64,000 nt of DNA from Streptomyces olindensis (lineage in GTDB: Bacteria; Actinomycetota; Actinomycetes; Streptomycetales; Streptomycetaceae): the NCBI GenBank assembly GCA_000696115.1, contig JJOH01000008.1:62001-126000 (forward strand). The letters are read 5' to 3'. Below are positions 55,749 to 64,000 of this stretch, piece by piece. The notes beneath the pieces were generated by a model. That model did no database searches. It had not been told where the DNA came from and saw only the letters and a program-made list of their open reading frames with translations. Position numbers and translations under genes: made by a program. Every line of letters starts with the position of its first letter. Within the stretch, counting starts at the first letter, position 1.

Positions 55749-57035
55749 TCACCCCTCCAGCAACTGCTGTCCCACGTACTCGCCTTCCGCGGCCCCGCCG
55801 GGCACCGCGAACAGCCCGCTCGACTCGTGCCGGATGAACGGCGACAGGGCGTCGCCCCGGTCGAGCTTGCGCTGCACCGGCACGAAGCCGCGCAGTGGAT
55901 CGGCCTGCCAGCAGATGAAGAGCAGGCCGGCGTCGGGCACTCCGTCGGCGTCGATGCCGTCGTGGAAGGAGAACGGGCGGCGGAGCATCGCGGCGCCGCC
56001 GTTCTGGTCGGGGCGGGTGATGCGGGCGTGCGCGTTGATCGGGACGACGAGGTTGCCCTCGGCGTCCGTCTTCTCCAGGTCCATCGCGGTCGTCTCGGTG
56101 CCGCCGGACAGCGCCGCCCCGTCGGACTTGCGGCGCCCGATGACGTCCTCCTGCGCCTTGACGGAGAGCTTCTCCCAGTCGTCGAGGAGCATGCGGATCC
56201 GGCGGACGACGGCGTAGGAGCCGTTCGCCATCCAGGCCGGTTCACCCTTCTCCGGCACGAAGATCCGCTGGTCGAAGTCGGGCTCGCTCGGCTTCGGGTT
56301 GCGGGTGCCGTCGATCTGGCCCATGAGGTTGCGGGCGGTCATGGGGTGGGCGGTGGCGCCGGGCGAGCGGTTGAAGCCGTTCATCTGCCACCGCACCTTG
56401 GCGGCCCGGCCCGCGTCCTTCTGGATGGCGCGCAGGGCGTGGAAGGCGACCAGGGCGTCGTTGGCGCCGATCTGCACCCACAGGTCGCCGTTGCTGCGGT
56501 TCTTGTCCAGGTGGTCGGAGGAGAACTCGGGCAGCGGGTCGAGGGCGGTCGGACGTTGCGTCTCCAGGCCGGTCCGGGCGAAGAAGCTGTGGCCGAAGCC
56601 GAAGGTGATCGTCAGCGACGAGGGTCCGGCGTCCCGGGCCACGTCGGTGTCATCGTGTGTGCTCGGTTCGCCCGCCATCAGGCGCCGGGCCGTCTCCGAC
56701 CAGCGGCGGAGCAGGGCGGCGGCTTCTTTGCGGCCGGCGCCCGCCGCCAGGTCGAAGGCGACGAGGTGGCCGCGGGCCTGGAGGCCGTCGGTGATGCCGG
56801 GCTGATGTTTCCCGTGAAACATCGCCTGGTCGGTGCCGAGGGAGGTGAGTGGAGCGGCGGCCTCGGAGGGAGCGGCGGCGTATCCCACGGCCGCGCCGGT
56901 CGTGCCGAGCACGAGCCCGGTGGCGCCGGCGGTGCCGAGCAGCCGTCGTCGTGAGATGCCCTGGGAGGAGGCCGCCTCGTTCTCCGCCGGGGCGGTGTCG
57001 GGGGTACGGGCCTCCGGAATGGACTGGTCAGGCAT
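55749..57035 (-). CDS. dtpA: Tat-secreted dye-decolourising peroxidase DtpA
   Basis: A 428-residue A-type DyP (EfeB family). Twin-arginine signal S28-RRRLLG. Distal motif GQIDG with Asp242; proximal His336 in NAHARIT; RRPF Arg near 353. In S. lividans DtpA (in the same operon as sco and ecuC) uses peroxide and is needed for copper-dependent maturation of GlxA and for development. ATG at 57035, 6 bp after copCD stop. A parS-like GTTTCCCGTGAAAC (56807-56820) is inside the coding sequence for FHGKHQPG. Confidence 0.94.
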   Translation of the reverse strand: MPDQSIPEARTPDTAPAENEAASSQGISRRRLLGTAGATGLVLGTTGAAVGYAAAPSEAAAPLTSLGTDQAMFHGKHQPGITDGLQARGHLVAFDLAAGAGRKEAAALLRRWSETARRLMAGEPSTHDDTDVARDAGPSSLTITFGFGHSFFARTGLETQRPTALDPLPEFSSDHLDKNRSNGDLWVQIGANDALVAFHALRAIQKDAGRAAKVRWQMNGFNRSPGATAHPMTARNLMGQIDGTRNPKPSEPDFDQRIFVPEKGEPAWMANGSYAVVRRIRMLLDDWEKLSVKAQEDVIGRRKSDGAALSGGTETTAMDLEKTDAEGNLVVPINAHARITRPDQNGGAAMLRRPFSFHDGIDADGVPDAGLLFICWQADPLRGFVPVQRKLDRGDALSPFIRHESSGLFAVPGGAAEGEYVGQQLLEG

Positions 57036-57041
57036 GGTCGT

Positions 57042-59102
57042 TCAGCCGATCTGCGCGTTCTTGGAAACGGTCACCTCGTCGATGTCGGAGGTCCGCACGG
57101 TCACGTCGACCTCCCAGTCGCCGGCCATGGGGATCTGCACTCCGTTCGCCGACCAGTGTCCGGTAGCGATGTGGTCGGGGACGACGGGCAGGGGCCCGAT
57201 GGCCTTGGCTTTCAGGGTGAATTCGATCTTCACCTCGGGGATGTCGAAGGCGCGGCCGTTGGGCCGCTCCACGTAGACGTGCAGCTCGTTGTCGCCCACG
57301 CGCGCGGGGTCGAGGTCGACCGTGACGATGCCCTTGCCGTCCTTGCCGCCGGTGTCGAAGGGCATGTTCAGGGTCAGTGCCCCGGAGGCGCCAGCGTCGG
57401 CGGAGGCGGAGGACGAGGTGGCCGCCTTGGCCTCCTGTTCCGTACGTCCCGGCTCGGTCTGCGTCAGCACCGTGGTGACGGCGAGCAGGACGACGGCGAT
57501 GCCGGCCTCGGCCAGCACGGAGCGGCGCAGGCCGAAGCGGTTGGGGTCGGCGTCCCGCAGCCGCTTCTGCCGGGCGGCGTCCCGGGCGGCCCGCTGCCGG
57601 GCGAGCTGGGCGGCGCGCTCGGCGTCGGCGGGTTCGGAAGCGGACTCCCCGGCAGGGGCTTCCTCGGCAGCGGGTTCCTCCCCGGCGTCGGTGTCGGTTT
57701 CGGGGTCGGTGCGGGTGTCGGCACGGGCGTCGGTGTGAGCGTCGGCGCGAGAGTCGCTGTCGGTGCCGCCGTCGGTGTCGGCGTCGGTGCCGGCGCCCGG
57801 GTCGACGTCTGTGTCACCGGAGGCCCCCACCCCGGCCCGTACCTTCTCCCGCTCCGCCGACGCCGGCACCGTCTCCACCAGCCGTCCCGTCCATCGGCGC
57901 GAGATCCACGCGACCCCGACGAGGACGACGACGAGGGCGATTTTCGCCAGGAGGAGCTGGCCGTAGCGGGTGTCGGTGAAGGCGGACCAGGAGCCGAGCT
58001 GGCGCCAGGACTGGTACGTGCCGGTCGCGATCAGCGCGAGCACGCTGCCGAAGGCGACGTGGGAGAAGCGGCGTACGGCGGATGCGTCGACGGGCGCGTC
58101 GGCGGGTGCCCGGTACAGGGCCACCAGGAGCGCGCCGAGCCCGCCGAGCCAGGCGGCGACGGCCAGCAGGTGGACGACGTCGACGGGCATGGCGATGCCC
58201 GCCTGGAGTCCGACCGAGGCGTGCTCGGACATCGCCCAGCTCGCGGCGAGCCCGGCGGCCACGACGACGCCGCCGATGGCGAGCCCGAAGGTCAGGTCCC
58301 GCTTCTCCTGGGGGTCCTCACGCTTGTCGTACGCCCCGAACAGCACGGCGATGAAGAGCGCGGCGGCGGCGAGCAGCAGCAACCGGGAGACGAGGGCCGC
58401 GCCGGTCTTGGTCTGCAGCACCTGCCCGAGCAGGGACAGGTCGAAGACGTCGGCGACCTTCCCGGAGCCGGTGAAGGAGCCGCGCAGGAGCAGCAGGGCG
58501 AGGGTCGCGGCGGTGAGCGCGAGCCACCCGGAGACGACGAACCGCTGCACCGGCCGCACCCCGGAGCCGCGCGGCCAGCAGGCGAGCACGAAGGCGGCGC
58601 CGCCGGCCATCACGATGAACCCGGCGTACGACACGTACCGTCCGAAGCCGTACAGCCAGCCGACGACCCCGTCGTCGGTGCCCTGCCCGGAGACCGCCAC
58701 GGACGTCTTGGAGGGGGCGCCGATGGAGAAGGTGTAGGCGCCGGCGACGGGGTGGCTGTCCGCCGAGACGACCTGGTAGGCCACCGTGTAGGTGCCGTCG
58801 GACAGGCCCGAGTTCAGGCGGACGGCGTAGGTCGTGCCGCTGACCTCGGACGGCTTGCCGTTGTCGACGCGCTTGCCGTCGGGGTCGAGCACGCGCAGCG
58901 AGTCGTCGGAGAGCGCGACCTGCTCGGAGAAGGTGAGCGTGATCCGGGCCGGGGCCTGGTCGACCACCGCCCCCTGCCCGGGGTCGCTGCCGGTCAGCGC
59001 GGCGTGCGCGGAGGCCGGGGCGGCTCCGGCGAGCAGTGCGCAGGCCGCGGCCAGGAGCAGCAGCACCAGGGCCCGGACGCGGGGGGCGATGGTCTGCGTC
59101 AC
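57042..59102 (-). CDS. CopC-CopD fusion copper transport protein
   Basis: A 686-residue fusion: signal peptide cleaved at ASA-H33, an exported CopC domain (33-130; H33 and DSHPVAGAYTF for Cu(II)), an eight-helix CopD membrane domain (about 145-405), an acidic low-complexity linker (about 420-500, repeated D, T, S, E) and a final membrane helix with a C-terminal extracytoplasmic domain (about 560-686, FixH/YtkA-like). It probably imports or relays copper. ATG start, 13 bp after ecuC. Confidence 0.88.
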   Translation of the reverse strand: MTQTIAPRVRALVLLLLAAACALLAGAAPASAHAALTGSDPGQGAVVDQAPARITLTFSEQVALSDDSLRVLDPDGKRVDNGKPSEVSGTTYAVRLNSGLSDGTYTVAYQVVSADSHPVAGAYTFSIGAPSKTSVAVSGQGTDDGVVGWLYGFGRYVSYAGFIVMAGGAAFVLACWPRGSGVRPVQRFVVSGWLALTAATLALLLLRGSFTGSGKVADVFDLSLLGQVLQTKTGAALVSRLLLLAAAALFIAVLFGAYDKREDPQEKRDLTFGLAIGGVVVAAGLAASWAMSEHASVGLQAGIAMPVDVVHLLAVAAWLGGLGALLVALYRAPADAPVDASAVRRFSHVAFGSVLALIATGTYQSWRQLGSWSAFTDTRYGQLLLAKIALVVVLVGVAWISRRWTGRLVETVPASAEREKVRAGVGASGDTDVDPGAGTDADTDGGTDSDSRADAHTDARADTRTDPETDTDAGEEPAAEEAPAGESASEPADAERAAQLARQRAARDAARQKRLRDADPNRFGLRRSVLAEAGIAVVLLAVTTVLTQTEPGRTEQEAKAATSSSASADAGASGALTLNMPFDTGGKDGKGIVTVDLDPARVGDNELHVYVERPNGRAFDIPEVKIEFTLKAKAIGPLPVVPDHIATGHWSANGVQIPMAGDWEVDVTVRTSDIDEVTVSKNAQIG

Positions 59103-59115
59103 AGGGGTCCCTCCC

Positions 59116-59601
59116 TCAGTGTCCGGTCTTCGGGGTGTAGGTCGCCGGCTTCACCGGCATCTCGACCTCGACGGGGGCGGAGCGGGCGAAGCGCAGCTCG
59201 ACCGAGACGGTCTGGCCTTCCTTCGGCTTGCGCTTCAGCTGCTCGAACATCAGGTGGTCGCCGCCGCTCTTCAGCACCAGTCGGCCATGGGCGGGGATCT
59301 TGAGGCTCTCGACCTCCTGCATGGCTCCGCCGGTGGTCTCGTGCACGGTGACCTGTCCGGCGATGTCGCTGGTGACCGAGGTCAGCTCGTCGGCGGTACC
59401 GCCCTTGTTGGTGACGGTGAGGAAGCCGGCCGCCATCTCGTCGGAGACCGGCTGCGGCATGTAGGCGGAGCCGACGGAGAGTTCCGCCTTCCCGGCCGAG
59501 GAGCCGGAGTCGCCGCCGCTGTCCGAGTCCGAGCCGCCGCAGCCCGCCAGGGCCAGCGCCCCGGCTATGACGAGTGCCGCGGGGGCGAGTCGCCGCCTCA
59601 C
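59116..59601 (-). CDS. ecuC: PCuAC-type copper chaperone (ECuC)
   Basis: A 161-residue lipoprotein with lipobox LAGC21. Copper-binding residues H87, M94, H116 and M118 (HxM in GDHLMF) match the PCuAC pattern. In S. lividans ECuC passes Cu(I) to Sco for cytochrome oxidase assembly and GlxA. GTG at 59601 with AGGGGGAG upstream; it overlaps the sco stop as GTGA. Operon: ycnI-sco-ecuC-copCD-dtpA. Confidence 0.92.
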   Translation of the reverse strand: MRRRLAPAALVIAGALALAGCGGSDSDSGGDSGSSAGKAELSVGSAYMPQPVSDEMAAGFLTVTNKGGTADELTSVTSDIAGQVTVHETTGGAMQEVESLKIPAHGRLVLKSGGDHLMFEQLKRKPKEGQTVSVELRFARSAPVEVEMPVKPATYTPKTGH

Positions 59602-60251
59602 GGATTCTCCCCCTTGACGATCTTGGGGAGGTCCTTGGTGTAGTCCTGGACTGTGGCGTCCTCGCCGTAGAGCACGTAGCCGCCGTCGGTCTTCGGCGAG
59701 AACGCGATGACCTGGGTGCCGTGCTCGGAGACGATCTTGCCGTTCTTGTCCTTGTGCGGCGGGTCGATGGAGATGCCCAGGGTGCGGGCACCGGCCTGGA
59801 TGGTCGCGAAGTCGCCGGTGAGGCCGACGAACCGCGCGTCGATGCCCTTGAGCCACTTGCCGAGTTCGGCCGGGGTGTCGCGCTGGGGGTCGGTGGTGAC
59901 GAACACCACGCGGAGGTCGTCCTGCTCGGCCTTGGGCAGCTGCTTCGTGGCGACGGCGATGTTGTTCATCGTCAGCGGGCAGACGTCGGGGCAGTGCGTG
60001 TAGCCGAAGTAGATCAGCGTGGGCTTGCCCTCGGTCTCCTTGCGGAGGTCGTACTTCTTGCCCTGCGTGTCGGTGAGGACCAGGTCCGGCTTCTCGAAGG
60101 GCTTGTCGAGGACGGTGGCGGCCTTGTCGGAACCGGCCTCCTCGGACACCACGGCGACGGGCTTGTTGCTGTCGTCGCCGCTGCCGCAGGCGGTCAGGGT
60201 CAGGGAGGCGGCGGCGAGCAGAGCGGCCGCGGCGAAGGTCTTGGTGCGCAT
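59598..60251 (-). CDS. sco: SCO1/SenC copper metallochaperone
   Basis: A 217-residue lipoprotein (LTAC22) with the SCO Cu(I) site C87-PDVC91 and His177. It delivers copper to CuA of cytochrome aa3 oxidase and, in S. lividans, affects development. ATG at 60251. ycnI lies upstream, and its stop is 92 bp away. Confidence 0.93.
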   Translation of the reverse strand: MRTKTFAAAALLAAASLTLTACGSGDDSNKPVAVVSEEAGSDKAATVLDKPFEKPDLVLTDTQGKKYDLRKETEGKPTLIYFGYTHCPDVCPLTMNNIAVATKQLPKAEQDDLRVVFVTTDPQRDTPAELGKWLKGIDARFVGLTGDFATIQAGARTLGISIDPPHKDKNGKIVSEHGTQVIAFSPKTDGGYVLYGEDATVQDYTKDLPKIVKGENP

Positions 60252-60343
60252 AGAAAAATGTCCCAGATGTCGGTGACCCGGCGCGCGCCGGGGTGCCCCG
60301 CCGGGGGCGGGAACCCGGCACGCGCCGTGTGACGGAAGCAGCC

Positions 60344-61081
60344 TCAGGCGTTGGTGTGCCGACGCCCGGCGAGCACGCCGTAGGCGACACCGGCCGCGCC
60401 GACGACGATGCCGACGATGCCCAGGACGCGGGCGGTGGTGTCGGTGTCGTCGGACGAGGCGGAGTCGGCGGCGGTGGCGGAGGCCTTCTCGGCCGACCCG
60501 GTGCCGGAGGCGTCATCGGCCGCGTTGTCGTGGTGCCCGTCCTCGGAGGCGGCGGACAGCTCCAGCACGGGGGCCGGGTTGTCGGGCTCCTCCTGGCCCT
60601 TCTGCGGCACCTCGATCCAGCGGACGACCTCCTTGTTGGAGTACGTCTGCAGGGCCTTGAAGACCAGCTGGTCGGTGTCCTCGGGCAGCTGGCCGACGGA
60701 GAGCGGGAACTTCTCGAAGTAGCCCGGCTCGATGCCCTTGCCGTCAGCGGTCCAGGTGACCTTGGAGACCGCCTCGGTGATCTTCTCGCCGTGCATCTCC
60801 AGCGGCTTGTCCAGCTTGGACTTGGTGACCTCGATCTTCCAGCCCGGCATCGGCTCCGGCATGACGGAGGCGAGCGGGTGGTCGGTCGGGAAGTTGACCT
60901 CGAGCTTCGTGGTCGAGGCGTCGTCGCGCTCGTTGGGGACCTTGAAGTCCACGACCGCGTAGCCGCCCTTGGCGGCCGTGCCCTCGGGCTGCACGGTGAC
61001 GTGCGCGAAGGCGGGGGCGGACAGGGCGAGGACGGTGACACCGGCGGCGGCACCGGCCGCGGCGATACGGGAAGCCTTCAT
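60344..61081 (-). CDS. ycnI: YcnI-family copper-binding protein (DUF1775)
   Basis: A 245-residue secreted protein, cleaved at FA-H27, so His27 is the mature N terminus that binds Cu(II) in YcnI proteins. A beta-sandwich (27-170; HVTVQPEGTAAKGGYAVVDF) includes the conserved Trp in VVRWIEVP. A low-complexity acidic linker leads to a C-terminal membrane helix and RRHTNA. ATG at 61081. First gene of the copper operon, 110 bp after a membrane-protein gene. Confidence 0.9.
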   Translation of the reverse strand: MKASRIAAAGAAAGVTVLALSAPAFAHVTVQPEGTAAKGGYAVVDFKVPNERDDASTTKLEVNFPTDHPLASVMPEPMPGWKIEVTKSKLDKPLEMHGEKITEAVSKVTWTADGKGIEPGYFEKFPLSVGQLPEDTDQLVFKALQTYSNKEVVRWIEVPQKGQEEPDNPAPVLELSAASEDGHHDNAADDASGTGSAEKASATAADSASSDDTDTTARVLGIVGIVVGAAGVAYGVLAGRRHTNA

Positions 61082-61191
61082 GGGAAGGGGCACTCCGCTG
61101 TGAGTCGATGGGATCGGGTCGGAGGGATGCGCGCACGCGCGCGTGCCGCACGACGGCGGCCCCTCCTCGGCGGAGTGGTGGTCGCGTCGCG

Positions 61192-61995
61192 TCAGGCGGC
61201 GAGGGCGAGTGCGGAAACCGTGACGGCCGGCGGACCGCGCCGGATCACCGTGTGCTGGAGCGCGTCGGTGCGCGGCATCTCGGGCGCGGGCCGCACGGCG
61301 TGCGCGGGGCGCTGAGGTGCCTCCGGCGTTCCCGGGAGACCGGCGCGCAGGGCCCGCACCAGCGCGAGGGCGGCGCGCAGGGCGCGCACGAGCGCCCCTT
61401 CCGTGACGCCCTGCGCCGACAGTTCGGTGAGGCGCAGCAGGGCCAGGTCGCCGTGGCGCAGCAGCCAGCCGGCGGCGATCGCCGCGAGGACGTGACCGAG
61501 CAGCATCGGCAGGGACGGCCACAGCGAGCCCGACGCGGCGTCCAGGTGCGTCGTGTGCACGCCCGGAGTCGGCTGGAGCCGGGCGTCGGTGAGGATCTTG
61601 TGGGCCTGCGCCGGGCTGATCGCCGCCGCCGTCGTGCCGCACACGAGCCGCGCGGCCTGCTGCACCAGCGCGGCGTCGCTCACGCCCGGCTGCACCGAGG
61701 AGGTGGCGGCGGCCGCACCGTGCTGGCCCAGGCCGAACAGCGTGTGCAGCACCGTCTGGCCGACCGCGAGCAGCAGCGCGATCCCCGGCAGCGAGCGCGC
61801 GCGCCCGGCGAGCGGGGCCGCCACCGCGGCCACGCCGAGGAACCCGGCGCCCAGCGTCCACAGCGGGATACCGTCGCAGGAGGCGAGTGCGTGACCTGCC
61901 CCGGCCAGCACGACGCAGACCGCGGCGAACACCGCGGCCCGCAGAATCCGGAGCGTGTGTCCGGAGCGCGTCGCGCGCGCGTGGGGGGCAGTCAT
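61192..61995 (-). CDS. Hypothetical integral membrane protein upstream of ycnI
   Basis: A 267-residue protein with about five hydrophobic segments (about 20-40, 45-65, 70-92, 160-180) and several His residues. No conserved motif is recognised. It lies upstream of ycnI on the same strand and may belong to the copper operon. ATG at 61995. Confidence 0.65.
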   Translation of the reverse strand: MTAPHARATRSGHTLRILRAAVFAAVCVVLAGAGHALASCDGIPLWTLGAGFLGVAAVAAPLAGRARSLPGIALLLAVGQTVLHTLFGLGQHGAAAATSSVQPGVSDAALVQQAARLVCGTTAAAISPAQAHKILTDARLQPTPGVHTTHLDAASGSLWPSLPMLLGHVLAAIAAGWLLRHGDLALLRLTELSAQGVTEGALVRALRAALALVRALRAGLPGTPEAPQRPAHAVRPAPEMPRTDALQHTVIRRGPPAVTVSALALAA

Positions 61996-62263
61996 GGCGG
62001 GCTCATCATCGCACTGGCCCCCGAGGCCTCGTGCGGCAGGTCCGCAAGATGCCGTACGACCGGAACGTCACCCTCTGGCCCCAGGCGCCCCCTGATGCGC
62101 CGATGTCCACGCCCCCGTATGCGCGGACGCCCGCCCCCACATACACCGATCAGAACCAGCGCGCATCCGCCGTATGGGCGGCGTCACGTCAACTTCACGC
62201 TTACATGCGGGCACTGAGGGCAATACGTAACGGTATGTCGAGCCGCGGCCAGGAGGCTGGAGC
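61996..62263. other. 268-bp divergent gap
   Basis: Between the membrane gene and an ATP-binding protein gene. It contains no gene; promoters for both sides are expected here. Confidence 0.5.
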
Positions 62264-62728
62264 ATGAGCATCTGGTGGTCACTCCATCTGCGGCGCGAAG
62301 CTGCGAGCGTGCCGCTCGCCCGGCGCCTTCTGATCGGCACGATGGAGACCGCGGGCGTCGATCCGGACATCTCCTACGACCTCTCCGTCGCCCTCAGCGA
62401 GGCCTGCGCGAACGCGGTGGAGCACGGCGGGGACACGGGGCGCGGCCCCGGCTCGGAGGCGTACCGGGTCACCGCGTACCTCGACGGCGAGAAGTGCCGG
62501 ATCGAGGTCGCCGACGCAGGCCCGGGGTTCCCCGCGGCCTCCGCCGGCCGGTCCCGCCCGCAGATCCGCCCCGCGCACGCCGACGCGGAGCACGGCAGAG
62601 GACTGTGCCTCATCGAGGAGCTCGCCGACCACGTCCACATCGGCAACAAGCCGGGCCGGGGCGGAGCCGTGGTGAGCTTCGACAAGGTCCTGAAGTGGCG
62701 CGAGGACGCCCCGCTCATGGCGGTCTGA
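62264..62728 (+). CDS. RsbW-like anti-sigma factor/histidine-kinase-fold ATPase
   Basis: A 154-residue GHKL ATPase without a transmitter: N box ALSEACANAVEHGG, G1 EVADAGPGFPAA, and GRGLCLIEELADHVHI. Streptomyces encodes many such kinases that bind sigma factors or anti-anti-sigma proteins. Its partner is unknown. ATG start with GGCCAGGAGG upstream. It converges on the parS palindrome. Confidence 0.88.
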   Translation: MSIWWSLHLRREAASVPLARRLLIGTMETAGVDPDISYDLSVALSEACANAVEHGGDTGRGPGSEAYRVTAYLDGEKCRIEVADAGPGFPAASAGRSRPQIRPAHADAEHGRGLCLIEELADHVHIGNKPGRGGAVVSFDKVLKWREDAPLMAV

Positions 62729-62767
62729 GTTCTCGTGGTGACCTTGCCGGTCTGAGTCCCCCTGTGG

Positions 62768-62795
62768 GGGCGGTGTTTCACGTGAAACACCGCCC
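62768..62795. repeat. parS: 28-bp palindrome with parS core (parS 9, 62775-62788)
   Basis: A perfect 14+14 palindrome: GGGCGGT flanks GTTTCACGTGAAAC. It lies between the ends of two convergent genes (62728 and 62809), just as the 52-bp palindrome does. Confidence 0.93.
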
Positions 62796-62808
62796 GTGCC
62801 CGTCCGCC

Positions 62809-64000
62809 CTACAGCGCCCCCCAGTCCAGCGTCGTCCGCGCCAGCCCCGCCACCTGCGCCAGCAGCGCCAGTCGCGCCGCGCGGACCGCCGGGTCGGGGT
62901 CCATCACCAGGACCTCGTCGAAGAAGGCTCCGATCGCCTCGACCAGCGGGGCGGAGACCTCCACCAGCGCGTCGAGGTCGTCCTCACGGCCGTGCAGGGC
63001 CTGGCGTACGGCGTCCGCGCTCTCGGCGAGACGCAGCTCGGCGGGCGCGGTCAGCAGGGACGGATCGGCATCGACCGAGGGTTCTTCCTCGGGCAGGATG
63101 CGCACCACCCGTTGCAGCGCCGCGGTGAGCGCCTCGAACGCCTCGCTGCCGATGTGCCGCTCCAGCGCGGCCAGCGTGTGATCGCCCTGGGCGGGCCGGT
63201 CCGCCCACACCAGGACGGCCTGGACCAGCCGATGCTCGTGCCCGGCGTCCGTGAGCTGCTGCTCGTAGCGCCGGGTGATCAGCTCGGCGGCCTCGGCGAC
63301 CCGCTCGAAGGGCACCTCGACGCCCTGCGCGGCGTACCGTACGGCCGCCGCGCGCAGCCCGTCGCTCACCCGGACGCCCGCCACGGCGGGCACGTTCCGC
63401 AACACATTGAGCAGTCCGATCGCGGCCCGCCGCACCCCGTACGGATCGGAGCTCCCGGTCGGCGCGGCCCCGATCACGAACATGCCCGTCACCAGGTCGA
63501 ACCGGTCGGCGAGCGACAGCACGGCACCGGCGTCACCGGCGGGCAGGGCACCGCCGGCGGAGCGCGGCAGCTCCATCTCGGCCAGGGCCCGGGCGACTTC
63601 GGCGGACTCCCCGGCCCGGCGGGCGTACTCCTCGGCCATCACCCCGGCCAGCCCGGAGAACTCGATCACCATCTGCGAGGCGAGGTCGAACTTGGCCAGC
63701 GCACCGGCGCGGCGTACGACCTCCACCGCCTCCTCCGGCAGCCCGGCCCGCCCGGCCAGGTTCAGGGCGAGGGCGGCGATGCGGTCGGCGCGGTCGGCGA
63801 CCGTACCGAGCCGGTCCTCGAAGGTCAGCTTGTCCAGCCGCCGCCGGAACTCCTCCGGCGCGACCTTCAGATCCGCCCGCCAGAAGAACGCGGCGTCCTC
63901 GTAACGGGCCCGCAGCACCGCCTCGTTGCCCGCCCGCACCACGTCGTCGTCGCACAGGGCGTTGGCGAAGGTGACGAAGTGCGGCATGAGGCGCTCGCCG
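62809..64000 (-). CDS. Glycyl-tRNA synthetase beta-type protein, C-terminal part
   Basis: The frame runs off the right edge; 397 residues are visible. It matches the beta subunit of tetrameric bacterial GlyRS: FVTFANALCDDDVVRAGNEAVLRARYEDAAFFWRADLK, PYGVRRAAIGLLNVL, and the C-terminal DALVEVSAPLVEAIGAFFDEVLVMDPDPAVRAARLALLAQV domain. The upstream sequence (possibly a fused alpha subunit) is outside. Streptomyces usually also has a dimeric GlyRS, so this may be a second enzyme. Confidence 0.85.
   Translation of the reverse strand, partial: GERLMPHFVTFANALCDDDVVRAGNEAVLRARYEDAAFFWRADLKVAPEEFRRRLDKLTFEDRLGTVADRADRIAALALNLAGRAGLPEEAVEVVRRAGALAKFDLASQMVIEFSGLAGVMAEEYARRAGESAEVARALAEMELPRSAGGALPAGDAGAVLSLADRFDLVTGMFVIGAAPTGSSDPYGVRRAAIGLLNVLRNVPAVAGVRVSDGLRAAAVRYAAQGVEVPFERVAEAAELITRRYEQQLTDAGHEHRLVQAVLVWADRPAQGDHTLAALERHIGSEAFEALTAALQRVVRILPEEEPSVDADPSLLTAPAELRLAESADAVRQALHGREDDLDALVEVSAPLVEAIGAFFDEVLVMDPDPAVRAARLALLAQVAGLARTTLDWGAL

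Noticed and set aside
56807..56820. parS-like GTTTCCCGTGAAAC in dtpA
   Set aside because: It encodes FHGKHQPG, part of a conserved stretch of DyP peroxidases, so its likeness to parS can be explained by the protein sequence.
59116..61053. 645-codon minus-strand frame joining ecuC to the region of sco and ycnI
   Set aside because: Only the C-terminal 161 codons are ecuC; the rest is out of frame with the sco and ycnI genes, which have their own signals and motifs.

Overview
The window is about 72% G+C with strongly third-position-biased codon use. Its genes include ssgA, an SCO/ECuC/DtpA copper locus, femX and a Zn-type S18 ribosomal operon. Nine perfect copies of GTTTCACGTGAAAC, the Streptomyces ParB site parS, are scattered through it. 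This identifies a Streptomyces chromosome, and the gene order resembles the S. coelicolor segment from roughly SCO3901 to SCO3969, a short way from oriC. Gene names come from recognising the proteins and their order; no database was searched.

Layout. 1-7165: the end of a membrane glycosyltransferase, an alanine-racemase-fold protein and femX (cell wall), then the rpsF-ssb-rpsR-rplI operon, three parS sites and a MATE exporter. 7166-9101: a DnaA-box-rich intergenic region and dnaB. 9279-20084: accessory enzymes and regulators (tandem CMD protein with a MerR remnant, beta-lactamase-fold hydrolase, two GNAT proteins, MarR/MFS pair, HbpS-like protein, flavohemoprotein, Nudix, LysR). 20338-25245: a truncated methyltransferase, Cys/Met PLP lyase, ptpA, small membrane proteins, a cupin, and the sporulation pair ssgR-ssgA. 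25355-35640: a YibE/F membrane protein, a TPP riboswitch with thiC, two poorly known membrane proteins, a phosphatase, a LacI regulator and a hisC-type aminotransferase. 35762-41956: cydA-cydB-cydCD behind a Rex operator. 42106-51307: an M23 peptidase, a HAD phosphatase, an F420-type oxidoreductase, kptA, a hydrolase-SDR fusion and a four-gene ABC exporter. 51408-54202: a small acidic protein, a tRNA-Ser-like gene with an oversized anticodon arm, a HAD phosphatase and serS. 54385-54696: a DnaA-box cluster. 54754-61995: pheA and a copper-handling operon (ycnI, sco, ecuC, copCD, dtpA). 62264-64000: an RsbW-like kinase, a parS palindrome and the end of a glycyl-tRNA synthetase beta-type protein.

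Three layers of information overlap. Genes carry house-keeping and developmental functions. ParB sites sit preferentially in terminator-like palindromes between convergent genes, at the cydCD translation start, and in degenerate form in the variable arm of the thiC riboswitch. DnaA boxes cluster in three intergenic regions (upstream of dnaB, next to kptA, and between serS and pheA). The most unusual item is the tRNA-like gene at 52001-52103: its acceptor, D, variable and T arms are intact, but a 12-bp hairpin replaces the normal anticodon arm.
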